This document shows positions 23,643 to 32,663 of a DNA stretch of 64,000 nucleotides, piece after piece. A program made the translations under genes and the position numbers. Each line of letters starts with the position of its first letter. Position 1 is the stretch's first letter. The notes beneath the pieces are model-generated. The model did not search any database. It was not told where the DNA came from and saw only the letters and a program-made list of their open reading frames with translations. The stretch comes from Methylopila henanensis. GTDB taxonomy: Bacteria > Pseudomonadota > Alphaproteobacteria > Rhizobiales > Methylopilaceae. Location: positions 248,001-312,000 of the forward strand of contig NZ_JBHUER010000003.1 in NCBI RefSeq assembly GCF_042681025.1, written 5' to 3'.

Positions 23643-25772
23643 ATGAACGATCACGTGAAATCGCTGTCGTTTTATGGCGGCTGTCCGCACGATTGCCCCG
23701 ACACCTGCTCGATGATCTTCGAGGTCGCCGACGGCAAGCTGCTCGGCGTGAAGGGCAACCCGGACCACCCGATGACGCGCGGCACGCTCTGCGTGAAACT
23801 CAAGAACTACGAGGAGCGCCATTACCATCCGGACCGGCTGCTCCACCCGATGAAGCGGGTGGGCCCGAAGGGATCGGGCCAGTTCGAGCGCATCACCTGG
23901 GACGAGGCCCTCGACACGATCGTCACGCGCTGGAAGGCGATCATCGACCAGTACGGCCCGCAGGCGATCGCGCCCTACAGCTATCTCGGCAATCAGGGGC
24001 TCGTGCACGGACTGAACGGCGGCGACGCCTTCTTCAATCGGCTCGGCGCCACGGTCATGGAGCGCACCTTCTGCGGCGAAGGCTCGTGCACCGCATGGCT
24101 GCTCACCGTCGGCCCGACCGCCGGCCTCGACCCCGAGAGCTACATCCACTCGAAGTACATCGTCATCTGGGCGTGCAACTCGGTCTCGACCAACCTGCAC
24201 CACTGGGCGATCGTGAAGGACGCCCAGAAGAAGGGCGCAAAGGTGGTGGTGATCGACAGCTATGCGTCGCGCACCGCGAAGGGCGCCGACTGGCACATCG
24301 CTCCGAAGCCCGGCACCGACGGCGCCCTCGCCATGGCGCTCATCAACTCGATCATCGAACAGGGCCTGGTCGACCAGGCCTACGTCGACAATTACACGGT
24401 CGGCTTCGAGGAGCTGAAGGAGCGCGCCTCGACCCGCACGCCCGAATGGGCGGCGGAGATCACCGGCGTGTCCGCGGACGACATCCGCAAGCTGGCCTAT
24501 GAGCTCGCGACCGCGCAGCCGGCGGCGATCCGCATGGGCGTCGCGCTCGAACGCCATTACGGCGGGGGACAGACCATCCGCGCTGTCTCGTCGCTCCCGG
24601 CTCTGACCGGCGCCTGGCGGCATGTGGGCGGCGGCGTGACCCAGTTCCCGGTCTGGGAGCATCCGTACAAGTTCGACGTCATCTGCCGGCCGGACCTGAT
24701 CCCGGAAGGCACCCGCGTGGTCTCGAACCTCCACATCGGCCGGGCGTTGCTGGGCGAGGGGCTCGGGGACGGCCCTCCCATCATGTCGCTGATGTGCTGG
24801 AACTCGAACCCGGTCACCCAGGCGCCCGAGACCGACAAGATCGTCGAGGGATTGATGCGCGAGGACCTGTTCCTCGTGTCCGCCGAACACTTCATCTCGG
24901 ACACCGCGTCCTACGCCGACATCCTGCTGCCAGCGTCGATGGGCGCCGAGATGGAGGACATGATCCTCTCCTGGGGCCATCTCTACCTGACCTACAACAC
25001 CAAATGCGCCGAAAGCCCCGGCGAGGCGATCCCGAACAACGAGATCTTCCGGCGTCTGGCGGCGCGGCTCGGCTTCGAGGAAGACAACTTCAAGTGGTCG
25101 GACAGCGAGTGTCTCGAGCACTACGTCGACTGGTCGTCGCCGGCCTGCGACGGCGTCGACCTCGATTACATGCGCAAGCACGGCTTCGCGCGGCTGAAGG
25201 TCGGCACGCCGGACGATCGGGCGCCGCATAGGAACGGCAATTTTCCGACGCCTTCGGGCAAATGCGAGTTCAAGGTCGAGGGCGCCAAGAACTTCGTGGC
25301 CCCGCCGTTCCGCCAGATGTACCTCGGCTTCCAGCCCGGCGAGGACCTGGACCCGCTGCCGGACTATGTCGGGGCGCGCGAGAGCCACACGAACGATCCT
25401 GAGCTCGCGAAGCGCTTCCCGCTCAACATCGTGAGCCCGAAGAGCCACGCTTTCCTCAACTCCTGCTACGCCAACATGAAGGACAAGCAGCACGTGCAGG
25501 GCGAGCAGTTCGTGCTCATCAGCCCGGTGGACGCCGGCGTCCGCGGCATTCGCGAGGGAGACAGGGTCAGGGTCGCGAACGACCGCGGGGCCTTCAAGGG
25601 CGTGGCGCGCATCACAGACGACGTGACGTCCGGGATCGTGGTGGCGACGCTCGGCTACTGGCGCCAGCTCAACGAGGGCACGGTCAATTCGATCTCGTCG
25701 CACCAGTTCGGCGACATGGGCCACTCGCCGACCTTCTCCGACAACCTCGTCGAGGTGTCGCTGTCGAACTGA
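23643..25772 (+). CDS. Molybdopterin oxidoreductase, formate-dehydrogenase-like (copy 1)
   Basis: A 709-residue enzyme of the DMSO-reductase family. The start at 23643 (MNDHVKSLSFYGG) is supported by GGAGGGA upstream. An N-terminal [4Fe-4S] motif C-x3-C-x3-C-x27-C (GGCPHDCPDTC ... TLCVK) is followed by the Mo-bis-MGD domains. RTFCGEGSCTAW lies in the active-site region, and the molybdopterin-binding tail includes SPKSHAFLNS and SHQFGDMGHSPTFSDNLVEV. It is a paralogue of the protein at 28490-30616. The reaction is unproven: formate oxidation is one option, but the family covers many substrates. No Tat signal is seen, so it is probably cytoplasmic and uses the ferredoxin chain encoded at 30.7-32.3 kb. 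Confidence 0.85.
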   Translation: MNDHVKSLSFYGGCPHDCPDTCSMIFEVADGKLLGVKGNPDHPMTRGTLCVKLKNYEERHYHPDRLLHPMKRVGPKGSGQFERITWDEALDTIVTRWKAIIDQYGPQAIAPYSYLGNQGLVHGLNGGDAFFNRLGATVMERTFCGEGSCTAWLLTVGPTAGLDPESYIHSKYIVIWACNSVSTNLHHWAIVKDAQKKGAKVVVIDSYASRTAKGADWHIAPKPGTDGALAMALINSIIEQGLVDQAYVDNYTVGFEELKERASTRTPEWAAEITGVSADDIRKLAYELATAQPAAIRMGVALERHYGGGQTIRAVSSLPALTGAWRHVGGGVTQFPVWEHPYKFDVICRPDLIPEGTRVVSNLHIGRALLGEGLGDGPPIMSLMCWNSNPVTQAPETDKIVEGLMREDLFLVSAEHFISDTASYADILLPASMGAEMEDMILSWGHLYLTYNTKCAESPGEAIPNNEIFRRLAARLGFEEDNFKWSDSECLEHYVDWSSPACDGVDLDYMRKHGFARLKVGTPDDRAPHRNGNFPTPSGKCEFKVEGAKNFVAPPFRQMYLGFQPGEDLDPLPDYVGARESHTNDPELAKRFPLNIVSPKSHAFLNSCYANMKDKQHVQGEQFVLISPVDAGVRGIREGDRVRVANDRGAFKGVARITDDVTSGIVVATLGYWRQLNEGTVNSISSHQFGDMGHSPTFSDNLVEVSLSN

Positions 25773-25773
25773 C

Positions 25774-25808
25774 GATAGGAGGCGGCGCGTCAGGCGCCGC
25801 CTCTTATC
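25774..25808. terminator. Hairpin after molybdopterin oxidoreductase copy 1
   Basis: A 15-bp stem (GATAGGAGGCGGCGC with its near-perfect complement, one G-T pair) closes a GTCAG loop directly after the stop codon. No long T-run follows, so it may act as a 3' stabiliser or a weak terminator. Confidence 0.6.
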
Positions 25809-26422
25809 CCCGCCCCGGCCGAAACAGACGCGCATTGGCGCCTTGCGCCTACGGCGACCGAATTGAGGCGTACTTGGCTCAGTACGCGGCTGATGGATCA
25901 TGTCGGCTGAGCGTCTGAACGGCGGTCTGGCGCTGTCGCGCGCCAGCCGGACAGTCCGGGCCGAGCCACGGCGCTGCGTTCAACGAGCGTCCTCTAACAG
26001 AACCGCGCTGGCGAGCCCATTCGGTCAGTAACCGCCGGTCAAGCGCTGGCGCAGATGGCCATGTAAACACTCCGGTGACCAAGCGCTGTTCGCGCGCGTA
26101 TCGGGCGCCTCCCTTAGGCGTTGCTCCGCAAGGCCGTCGAGCGCTCGGTATTGAACGGATCAACTCAGCAAATGTCGCGAAGCTTTTGCTCGCGGAGCGG
26201 CGGCGGGAGCTTCACGTCGCCTTGACCCCGTGCTTCGGCGGCTCGGGAGAACCAATCACCCAACCTCAGCAAGACGTTCCCAAACGGGAAGACCGCAGCC
26301 GCGGTCCATGAACACGATTGAGCAGATTATGAACATCATCACATGTTGTCTAAATCTGACGAGCGGAGAGAATTACTTACAGTTTACATGATTGTAGACG
26401 GATGCGCTGGGGGTTTGGAAAA
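25809..26422. other. Intergenic region
   Basis: About 600 bp with no convincing gene. Short open frames here lack ribosome sites and family resemblance. The last 120 bases, 26300-26420, are AT-richer and probably carry the promoter of the outer-membrane protein gene. Confidence 0.5.
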
Positions 26423-27316
26423 ATGCGGTCAAAGTGCGTGACTCTTACGATGGCGGGCCTGGCTTTGACCTGCCTCGGCGGCGCCTCGCAGGCGCTGGAG
26501 GTGAACGCAGGGGATTATGAGCAATTCCCTGTCGGGGCGACGATAGGAATTCTCTACTATCAGTATGGCAAGACGTCCGACAGTTACGCTGATGGCCATA
26601 AAGTGTCAGGCGACGCAAAGCTCGATTCAAATGTCTCCATCTTTCGTGCGCTTCATGTCTTCGAGATCGCGCCGCGTCTGACGGTCGACCCGCAGTTTCT
26701 CCTGCCCGTCGGCAAGCTGTCGACGAGCGGCGCGCTTGATCCGCTGGGATCGCCCGGCGGCATCGGCGATCTGATCTTGGCGACGGCCTTCAAGTACAAG
26801 CTGAACAACGCGACCGAAGACGTCATCGCCTTCACGCCCTATCTCATCGCGCCGACGGGACAATACGATTCCGATCGGGGCCTCAATCTCGGCGCCAACC
26901 GCTGGCAGACCGTCCTGCAGGGTGCCTACGTCAAGCATTTCGATCCGAAGTGGTCGATGGACTTCGTCGCGGACGTCTCGTTCTTCTCGGACAACACGTC
27001 CGCGAACGTCGGCGGCGTCAAAGGCCGCCTGGAGCAGGATCCGCAGTTCGAGCTGCTCAGCTATGTCCGCTACAAGGTCGACCCGACGCTCGAACTCGCG
27101 GCCGGCCTCGGCCACAGGTTCGGCGGCAAGCAGACCTTCGAAGACGTTTCGGTGGCCAATTCGAAGACCGAGACGACCTATGGCCGGCTCTCCGTCTCCT
27201 ACTTCTTCCAGCCGACCTGGCAGATCCATGCGATGGCGGGACGCGACCTGTCCGTGAAGAACGGCCTGAAGCAGGACGCCTTCCTGCAGCTGCGCATCGC
27301 CAAGATCTTCCCCTGA
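26423..27316 (+). CDS. Outer-membrane channel-like protein (SphA / phenol MetA_deg family)
   Basis: A 297-residue secreted protein. It begins MRSKCVTLTMAGLALTCLGG with a classic signal peptide cut after GASQA. The start at 26423 is preferred to an ATG seven codons upstream because GGA lies at proper distance. The mature part has alternating beta-strand character and ends in an aromatic-rich strand (LQLRIAKIFP), as expected for an outer-membrane barrel. Blocks such as LTVDPQFLLPVGKL, GGIGDLILATAFKYKL and TPYLIAPTGQYD fit the transporter family PF13557. It probably lets small aromatic or hydrophobic substrates cross the outer membrane. An AraC regulator is convergent and next to it. Confidence 0.75.
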   Translation: MRSKCVTLTMAGLALTCLGGASQALEVNAGDYEQFPVGATIGILYYQYGKTSDSYADGHKVSGDAKLDSNVSIFRALHVFEIAPRLTVDPQFLLPVGKLSTSGALDPLGSPGGIGDLILATAFKYKLNNATEDVIAFTPYLIAPTGQYDSDRGLNLGANRWQTVLQGAYVKHFDPKWSMDFVADVSFFSDNTSANVGGVKGRLEQDPQFELLSYVRYKVDPTLELAAGLGHRFGGKQTFEDVSVANSKTETTYGRLSVSYFFQPTWQIHAMAGRDLSVKNGLKQDAFLQLRIAKIFP

Positions 27317-27382
27317 CGCCGCGGGCGGAGCGTTTCGGCGAGGCCGAGCGCTCCGCCTCGATCGAGGGCGCGGGGACGCGCT

Positions 27383-28366
27383 TTACGCCGGCCGGCGGTT
27401 CGCGCGGCCGTCGATCCGATACTGGAAGGGCGTCGTGCCCGTCGCGTTGCGGAACGCGCGCGTGAAGTTCGCCTGCGAGGAGAAGCCCGCGGCGAAGGCG
27501 ATCTCGGAGATCGCGCAATCGTCCGCCAGCAGGCGCTCTTTGGCGCGCTGAAGGCGTCGGGCGCTCACATGCGCGTGCGGGGTCTCGCCCGTCGCCGCCC
27601 GGAAACACCTCGCGAAATGAGCCACGCTCATGCAGGCCACGGAGGCGAGGTCGGCCACGGTGAAGTCGCCGTCGATCTCAGCCTCGATGAACTCCATGAC
27701 GCGCGCCAGCCGTCGGGGGTCGAGGGGCCGGTCCTGCGCGCTCGCCGCGTCGGGACGAAGCGTGGCGGACGAGTAGGCGTGAACGAGATGCGCGGCCAGC
27801 GCGACGCCGAGCGCTTCGACGAAAAGGCGGCCGCCGGCGCTTTCCACCGACAGCTCGCGCATGATGTGCGCCGCGACGGTCTCGATGAAGGCGTCCCGGG
27901 CGACGGTCTGGTAGCGCACTTCGACCCGATCCGGATCGATGTCGTGCTCGCGGAGCAGCGTCTCCCCGAACGGCCTTGCAGGCAGAAAGATGTGCAGGCA
28001 GTCGTCCATCGGCTCGATTATTTCGACGTAATCTTCCCGGATCCCCGCCGGGCACAGCCAGACCGTGCCCTGCCGGCCATGGGTGTGCTGCCGTTGCCCG
28101 CCGCCCTCGCGATCCACCACCGTGCGGCCGCTCAGCTGCACGGCGATCTCGGTGTCGCGCGGCACGAGCGAGGGCAGTTCGCCTGCCGGATGGCTCCAGC
28201 GCTCCGCGAGAAGGCCCGACCAGCGCCGCGCGTTCGAGGTCTCGATCATGGACCCGTTGACATATTTGTCGACTGAATGCCCGAGCACCATCCGCAGCTC
28301 CCTGCATCCTGGATCGGCGACGCGTGACGGCGTCGCTGGTTCGGGTCGGAGCAAAATTCGAGCCAC
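27383..28366 (-). CDS. AraC-family transcriptional regulator
   Basis: A 327-residue regulator. An N-terminal effector region holds WSHPAGELPSLVPRDTEIAVQLSGR. The C-terminal 100 residues form two helix-turn-helix units, with TVADLASVACMSVAHFARCFRAATGETPHAHV and then ISEIAFAAGFSSQANFTRAFRNATGTTPFQYR, the AraC signature. The start may be as late as 28291 (MVLGHSV). It is divergent from the second molybdopterin oxidoreductase and convergent with the outer-membrane protein gene, so either could be a target. Confidence 0.88.
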   Translation of the reverse strand: MARILLRPEPATPSRVADPGCRELRMVLGHSVDKYVNGSMIETSNARRWSGLLAERWSHPAGELPSLVPRDTEIAVQLSGRTVVDREGGGQRQHTHGRQGTVWLCPAGIREDYVEIIEPMDDCLHIFLPARPFGETLLREHDIDPDRVEVRYQTVARDAFIETVAAHIMRELSVESAGGRLFVEALGVALAAHLVHAYSSATLRPDAASAQDRPLDPRRLARVMEFIEAEIDGDFTVADLASVACMSVAHFARCFRAATGETPHAHVSARRLQRAKERLLADDCAISEIAFAAGFSSQANFTRAFRNATGTTPFQYRIDGRANRRPA

Positions 28367-28489
28367 TTTGGAGTGAGTTCAAATTTAGCAGGATGCGAAC
28401 ATCCCACGTCGCTTCAGGATAAAGCCGTCCGCCCACATCCGCGCCAAGCTCACTGAATGAGCAACGTGCATGAGCGAGGGATTGGCGAA

Positions 28490-30616
28490 ATGGCGCGCAG
28501 CGTGGTCATCGGGGCATGCCCCCACGATTGTCCGGACACCTGCTCCATCCTGACGACCGTCGAGGACGGCAAGGCGATCGCGGTCCGCGGCAATCCCGAC
28601 CATCCCTTCACGCGCGGGCGGCTCTGCGTGAAGGTCAACAACTACCAGGACAGGGTCTACAGCGAAGAACGCGTGCTCTACCCGATGAAGCGGGTCGGGC
28701 CGAAGGGCTCAGGCCAGTTCGCCCGTATCTCGTGGGACGACGCGCTCGCGGAGATCGCCGCCCGCTGGAAGGACATCCTCGCCTCCGACGGCGCGCAGGC
28801 GATCCTGCCCTACAGCTATCTCGGCACGCAGGGCATCATCAACGGGCTGAACGTCGGCGATCCGCTGTTCAACAAGCTCGGCGCGACGGTGTGCGAGCGC
28901 ACCTTCTGCGACAGCGCCTCCTGCACCGCCTACATGATGACCATCGGTCATACGCCGGGCGTAGACCCGGAAAGCTTCGTGCATTCGAAGTACATCGTGC
29001 TGTGGGCCTGCAACACGCTCAGCACGAATTCGCACCACTGGCCCTTCATCGAACAGGCGCGGAAGAACGGGGCCAAGCTCGTCGTCATCGATCCGGTGCG
29101 CACCCGCACCGCCCGGCTCGCCGACTGGCACATACCGATCCGCCCCGGCACCGATGGCGCGCTTGCGCTCGCGCTCATCAACGTGCTCATTTCCGAGGAC
29201 CTGATCGACCGCGACTACATCGAGAAGCATACGATCGGCTTCGAGGAGCTCGCCGAGCGGGCTGCGGCTTACACGCCGGAGTTCGCCTCGGCGGAGACCG
29301 GAATTCCGGTCGAGGACATCCTGAAGCTCGCCCGCGAATACGCCACTACGCCGCCGGCGGTCGTGCGCATCGGCGTAGCGGTCGAGCGCCATGCGGGCGG
29401 CGGCCAGACGGTGCGGGCGGTCGCCTGCCTGCCGGCGCTGATCGGCGCCTGGCGGCACGTCGGCGGCGGCCTGCTGCAGCTCCCGATCTGGGCGTTCCCG
29501 GTCAACTGGGGCGGCCTGATGCGCCCCGATCTCCAGCCGCCGTCGATGCGGGTCATGAACTCATGGCGGCTCGGCGCGGCGCTCACGGGCGAGCTCGGCT
29601 TCGATCCGCCGATCCGCTCACTGTTTGTCTACAACGCCAATCCCATGTCGATGGTGACGGAGCAGGCCAAGCTCGAGGAGGGGCTCGCGCGCGAGGATCT
29701 GTTCACTGTGGTCAGCGAACACTTCGTCACCGACACCGCGCGTTACGCCGACATCCTTCTGCCCGCTACGACCCAGCTCGAACAGAAGGACATCATGTTC
29801 TCCTGGGGGCACCTTTACCTCTCCTACAACAACCCCGCGATCGAGCCGCTCGGCGAGGCCGTGCCGAACACCGAGCTGTTCCGCAGGCTCGCGAAGGCGC
29901 TCGGGATCGACGACCCGTTCTTCTATCGCTCCGACGACGAGATGATCGAGCAGTCGATGGATTGGGCGAGCCCGGCGCTCGAAGGCGTGACGCTCGAGGC
30001 GCTTAAGGAGAAGGGCTATCTCCGGCTGAACATGCCGAAGGCGGACGACTGGGCACCGCATCGCGACGGAAACTTCCCGACGCCGTCGGGCAAGTGCGAA
30101 TTCCGCTCCAGCCTCTCGGAGGGCGGCAACTTCGTCGTTCCGCTGTTCCGTCAAGGGTTTGGCGGCGATCAATCCGGCGAGCCCGTCGATCCGCTGCCGC
30201 ACTACATCGCGCCGAACGAAAGCGCGCGGACCGCGCCGGATCTCGCCGCGCGTTACCCGCTCAGCCTCATCTCGCCGAAGAGCCACGCCTTCCTGAACTC
30301 GAACTACGGCAACCTGCCGGCCCAGACCGCGCAGGCCGGCGAGCAACAGGCGGTGCTGCTCCATCCGGAGGACGCCGCCGCCCGCGGGATCGTCGCAGGC
30401 GCGCCGATCCGCGTGTTCAACGAGCGCGGCGCGTTCGAGGCCTTCGCCACGCTCTCGCCCGACGTCATGCGGGGCCTCGTGGTGGCGCCCTCCGGCTACT
30501 GGCAGCGGTCGAACCGCAAGGGCGCGACGGTGCATGCGCTGACGCCGCCGGCCTACGCCGATCTCGGTCGCGCGCCGACCTTCTCCGACATGCTGGTCGA
30601 GGTCGCCTCGGCCTAA
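28490..30616 (+). CDS. Molybdopterin oxidoreductase, formate-dehydrogenase-like (copy 2)
   Basis: A 708-residue paralogue of copy 1, similar over its whole length. It starts MARSVVIGACPHDCPDTC; an ATG at 28457 is possible but has no ribosome site, whereas GAGG precedes 28490 at good distance. It has the same C-x3-C-x3-C-x27-C cluster motif, RTFCDSASCTAY in the active-site region, APHRDGNFPTPSGKCEF and SPKSHAFLNSNYGNL. The active-site block differs from copy 1 (DSASC against GEGSC), so the substrates may differ. It is followed at 82 bp by a ferredoxin gene and then a ferredoxin reductase, which look like its electron partners. Confidence 0.87.
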   Translation: MARSVVIGACPHDCPDTCSILTTVEDGKAIAVRGNPDHPFTRGRLCVKVNNYQDRVYSEERVLYPMKRVGPKGSGQFARISWDDALAEIAARWKDILASDGAQAILPYSYLGTQGIINGLNVGDPLFNKLGATVCERTFCDSASCTAYMMTIGHTPGVDPESFVHSKYIVLWACNTLSTNSHHWPFIEQARKNGAKLVVIDPVRTRTARLADWHIPIRPGTDGALALALINVLISEDLIDRDYIEKHTIGFEELAERAAAYTPEFASAETGIPVEDILKLAREYATTPPAVVRIGVAVERHAGGGQTVRAVACLPALIGAWRHVGGGLLQLPIWAFPVNWGGLMRPDLQPPSMRVMNSWRLGAALTGELGFDPPIRSLFVYNANPMSMVTEQAKLEEGLAREDLFTVVSEHFVTDTARYADILLPATTQLEQKDIMFSWGHLYLSYNNPAIEPLGEAVPNTELFRRLAKALGIDDPFFYRSDDEMIEQSMDWASPALEGVTLEALKEKGYLRLNMPKADDWAPHRDGNFPTPSGKCEFRSSLSEGGNFVVPLFRQGFGGDQSGEPVDPLPHYIAPNESARTAPDLAARYPLSLISPKSHAFLNSNYGNLPAQTAQAGEQQAVLLHPEDAAARGIVAGAPIRVFNERGAFEAFATLSPDVMRGLVVAPSGYWQRSNRKGATVHALTPPAYADLGRAPTFSDMLVEVASA

Positions 30617-30698
30617 CCTGGGCCGCGGCGGAACAGGGGCGGCCGGGACTTCCGCGCCGCCCTTTCGGCGCGCCGCCCGCAATCAAGGACATTGAACG

Positions 30699-31004
30699 AT
30701 GGCTTACGTCGTCACCGATCTGTGCCGGGGCTGCCGGTACACGGAATGCGTCACCGTCTGTCCCGTCGAGTGCTTCCATCTCGACGAGGCCATGACCTAC
30801 ATCGACCCGGAGAACTGCATCGATTGCGGCGGCTGCGTCCCGGTCTGCCCGGTCGGCGCGATCCAGGCCGACTACATGCTGCCTGCGGACAAGAAGGACT
30901 GGATCGGCATAAACCGGGCCCGCGCGGCCGAGACGCCGGTCATCGTCGCCCGCCTGGAGCCGCTTCCGACCGCCGAGGAGCGCCGTCGGGAGATCGCCGG
31001 ATGA
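30699..31004 (+). CDS. 7Fe-type ferredoxin (FdxA-like)
   Basis: A 101-residue ferredoxin starting MAYVVTDLCRGCRYTECVTVCPVECF after AAGGA. The Cys run C9, C12, C17, C21 and C25, plus IDCGGCVPVCPVGAI, is the pattern of FdxA ferredoxins carrying one [3Fe-4S] and one [4Fe-4S] cluster. A 40-residue tail follows. It would shuttle electrons between the molybdenum enzyme upstream and the reductase downstream, whose ATG overlaps its stop codon (ATGA at 31001-31004). Confidence 0.92.
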   Translation: MAYVVTDLCRGCRYTECVTVCPVECFHLDEAMTYIDPENCIDCGGCVPVCPVGAIQADYMLPADKKDWIGINRARAAETPVIVARLEPLPTAEERRREIAG

Positions 31005-32335
31005 GCGCGCCGGTCGATCCCATGGCCTCTTCGTCCGACAGGCCGTTTCGCGTCGCGGTGCTGGGCGGCGGTCCGAGCGGCTTCTATGCGGCGGAAGCGC
31101 TGTTGCGGTCGGACCTCCCGGTCGCCGTCGATATGTTTGAACGGCTGCCGACGCCGTTCGGCCTCGTGCGTTTCGGGGTGGCGCCGGACCATCCCAAGCT
31201 GAAGCAGGTCTGCGCGGTCTTCGACCGGATCGCGCGCATGCCCGGCTTCCGCTTCTTCGGCGGGATCGAGATCGGCGTCGACGTCTCCCTCGAGAGCCTG
31301 CGCACGGCTTACGACGCCGTCATTCTGGCGACGGGCGCCTCAGTGGACCGCCGCCTGGGGACGCCCGGCGAGGATTTGCCGGGCAGCCACACCGCCGGCG
31401 AGTTTGTCGGCTGGTACAACGGCCATCCCGATTTCAGCCACCTGTCCTTCGACCTCTCGGCCGAGCGGGCCGTCATCGTGGGCCATGGCAACGTGGCGCT
31501 CGACGTCGCGCGCATCCTTCTCAAGACGGTCGACGAACTGCGCGCGACCGACATCGCCGAACATGCGCTGGACGCGCTGGCCCGAAGCCGGATCCGTGAG
31601 GTCCAGATCGTAGGGCGGCGCGGACCGGCGGAGACGCGGTTCTCGCCCAAGGAGCTCCACGAGTTCCAGGACATCGCGGAGTGCTCCGCTAGCCTCGACG
31701 CCTCCGACCTTCAACCCGACAGCTTCACCGTTGCCGCCGACGCGGGCCCGGACGTCCGCGCGGCGATCGGCCTGCTCGAAAACTTCGGCCGGGAGTCCGA
31801 GAGCAAATCGCGACGGTGCGTGTTCCGGTTCCATCTAGACCCCGTGCGGATCGAGGGCGACGGCCGCGTCGAACGCGTCTCGTTCGCGCGCACGCTTCCC
31901 GCCGGCGGACGCGTGGAGATCGACTGCGGCCTGCTGTTCGCGAGCATCGGCCGCCGGGCGGCGCCCCTGGTGGGAGCGCCCTACGACGAGGCGCGCGGGA
32001 CCCACGCCAACGTCGGCGGGCGGATCGTCTCGGCGGGCTCCGTCGGGCCGGGCCTCTACGCATGCGGATGGAGCAAGCGCGGACCACAGGGCACGATCGG
32101 AACGAACAGGGCGTGCAGCGCGGACACGGTCGCGGCCGTGATCGCCGATCTGCGAGGCCGCGGCGCCCCTCCGGCGGTGGAGACCGACGATCTTCTGGCG
32201 CGCGTGGCGACCGGATGTCTCGACTACGAGGCGTGGCGGCGGATCGACGCCGCCGAAATCGAGCGTGGCCGCGTCCGCGGCAAGCCGCGGGAGAAGTTCG
32301 TCACGGTGGCGGACATGGTGTCCGCCTCCGCATAA
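31001..32335 (+). CDS. Ferredoxin/adrenodoxin-type NADP+ reductase (FprA-like)
   Basis: A 444-residue flavoprotein of the adrenodoxin reductase family. Its FAD site is VAVLGGGPSGFYAAEALL near the start, followed by ERLPTPFGLVRFGVAPDHPKLK, a hallmark of the family. The NADP site is VIVGHGNVALDVARIL, and the C-terminal GPGLYACGWSKRGPQGTIGTN completes FAD binding. Its start overlaps the ferredoxin stop. It would pass electrons between ferredoxin and NADP(H). With the molybdenum enzyme it could form a chain from substrate through ferredoxin to NADPH. Confidence 0.93.
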   Translation: MSAPVDPMASSSDRPFRVAVLGGGPSGFYAAEALLRSDLPVAVDMFERLPTPFGLVRFGVAPDHPKLKQVCAVFDRIARMPGFRFFGGIEIGVDVSLESLRTAYDAVILATGASVDRRLGTPGEDLPGSHTAGEFVGWYNGHPDFSHLSFDLSAERAVIVGHGNVALDVARILLKTVDELRATDIAEHALDALARSRIREVQIVGRRGPAETRFSPKELHEFQDIAECSASLDASDLQPDSFTVAADAGPDVRAAIGLLENFGRESESKSRRCVFRFHLDPVRIEGDGRVERVSFARTLPAGGRVEIDCGLLFASIGRRAAPLVGAPYDEARGTHANVGGRIVSAGSVGPGLYACGWSKRGPQGTIGTNRACSADTVAAVIADLRGRGAPPAVETDDLLARVATGCLDYEAWRRIDAAEIERGRVRGKPREKFVTVADMVSASA

Positions 32336-32663
32336 TCCGTTGCGATCCACCTCTGTCCATTTTCGTTGATATATGAGGCGATGTACGTGGGTCATTCGTC
32401 CGGCCGGGTCCATCGACACCCATTACAAGCCGACCTACGATGTGGGGGCGGCGCGATCTCCGACGACAAATATGAATCCGAAGGGCAAATTGCTCGCGGG
32501 GGAACGAGCTGAGGCGCGAATCTCTGCAGAATACAATCATCGCGGCCATAGTCTGAGCGATGATCGCCCCGTGTCACGATCTTCTTCGTCCTGCATCCGC
32601 AGGGCGCTCGGCGGATCCTATCCCGGCGCGCCTGCGCCTGCGATCGGGACATGAACCAATCGG
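32336..32663. other. Intergenic region
   Basis: About 330 bp between two gene ends. No gene or clear terminator with a T-run was seen. Several short inverted segments are present but unconvincing. Confidence 0.4.

Noticed and set aside
25879..26163. 94-codon minus-strand frame after the first molybdenum enzyme
   Set aside because: No ribosome site, no recognisable domain, and it lies in an intergenic region with ordinary non-coding composition.
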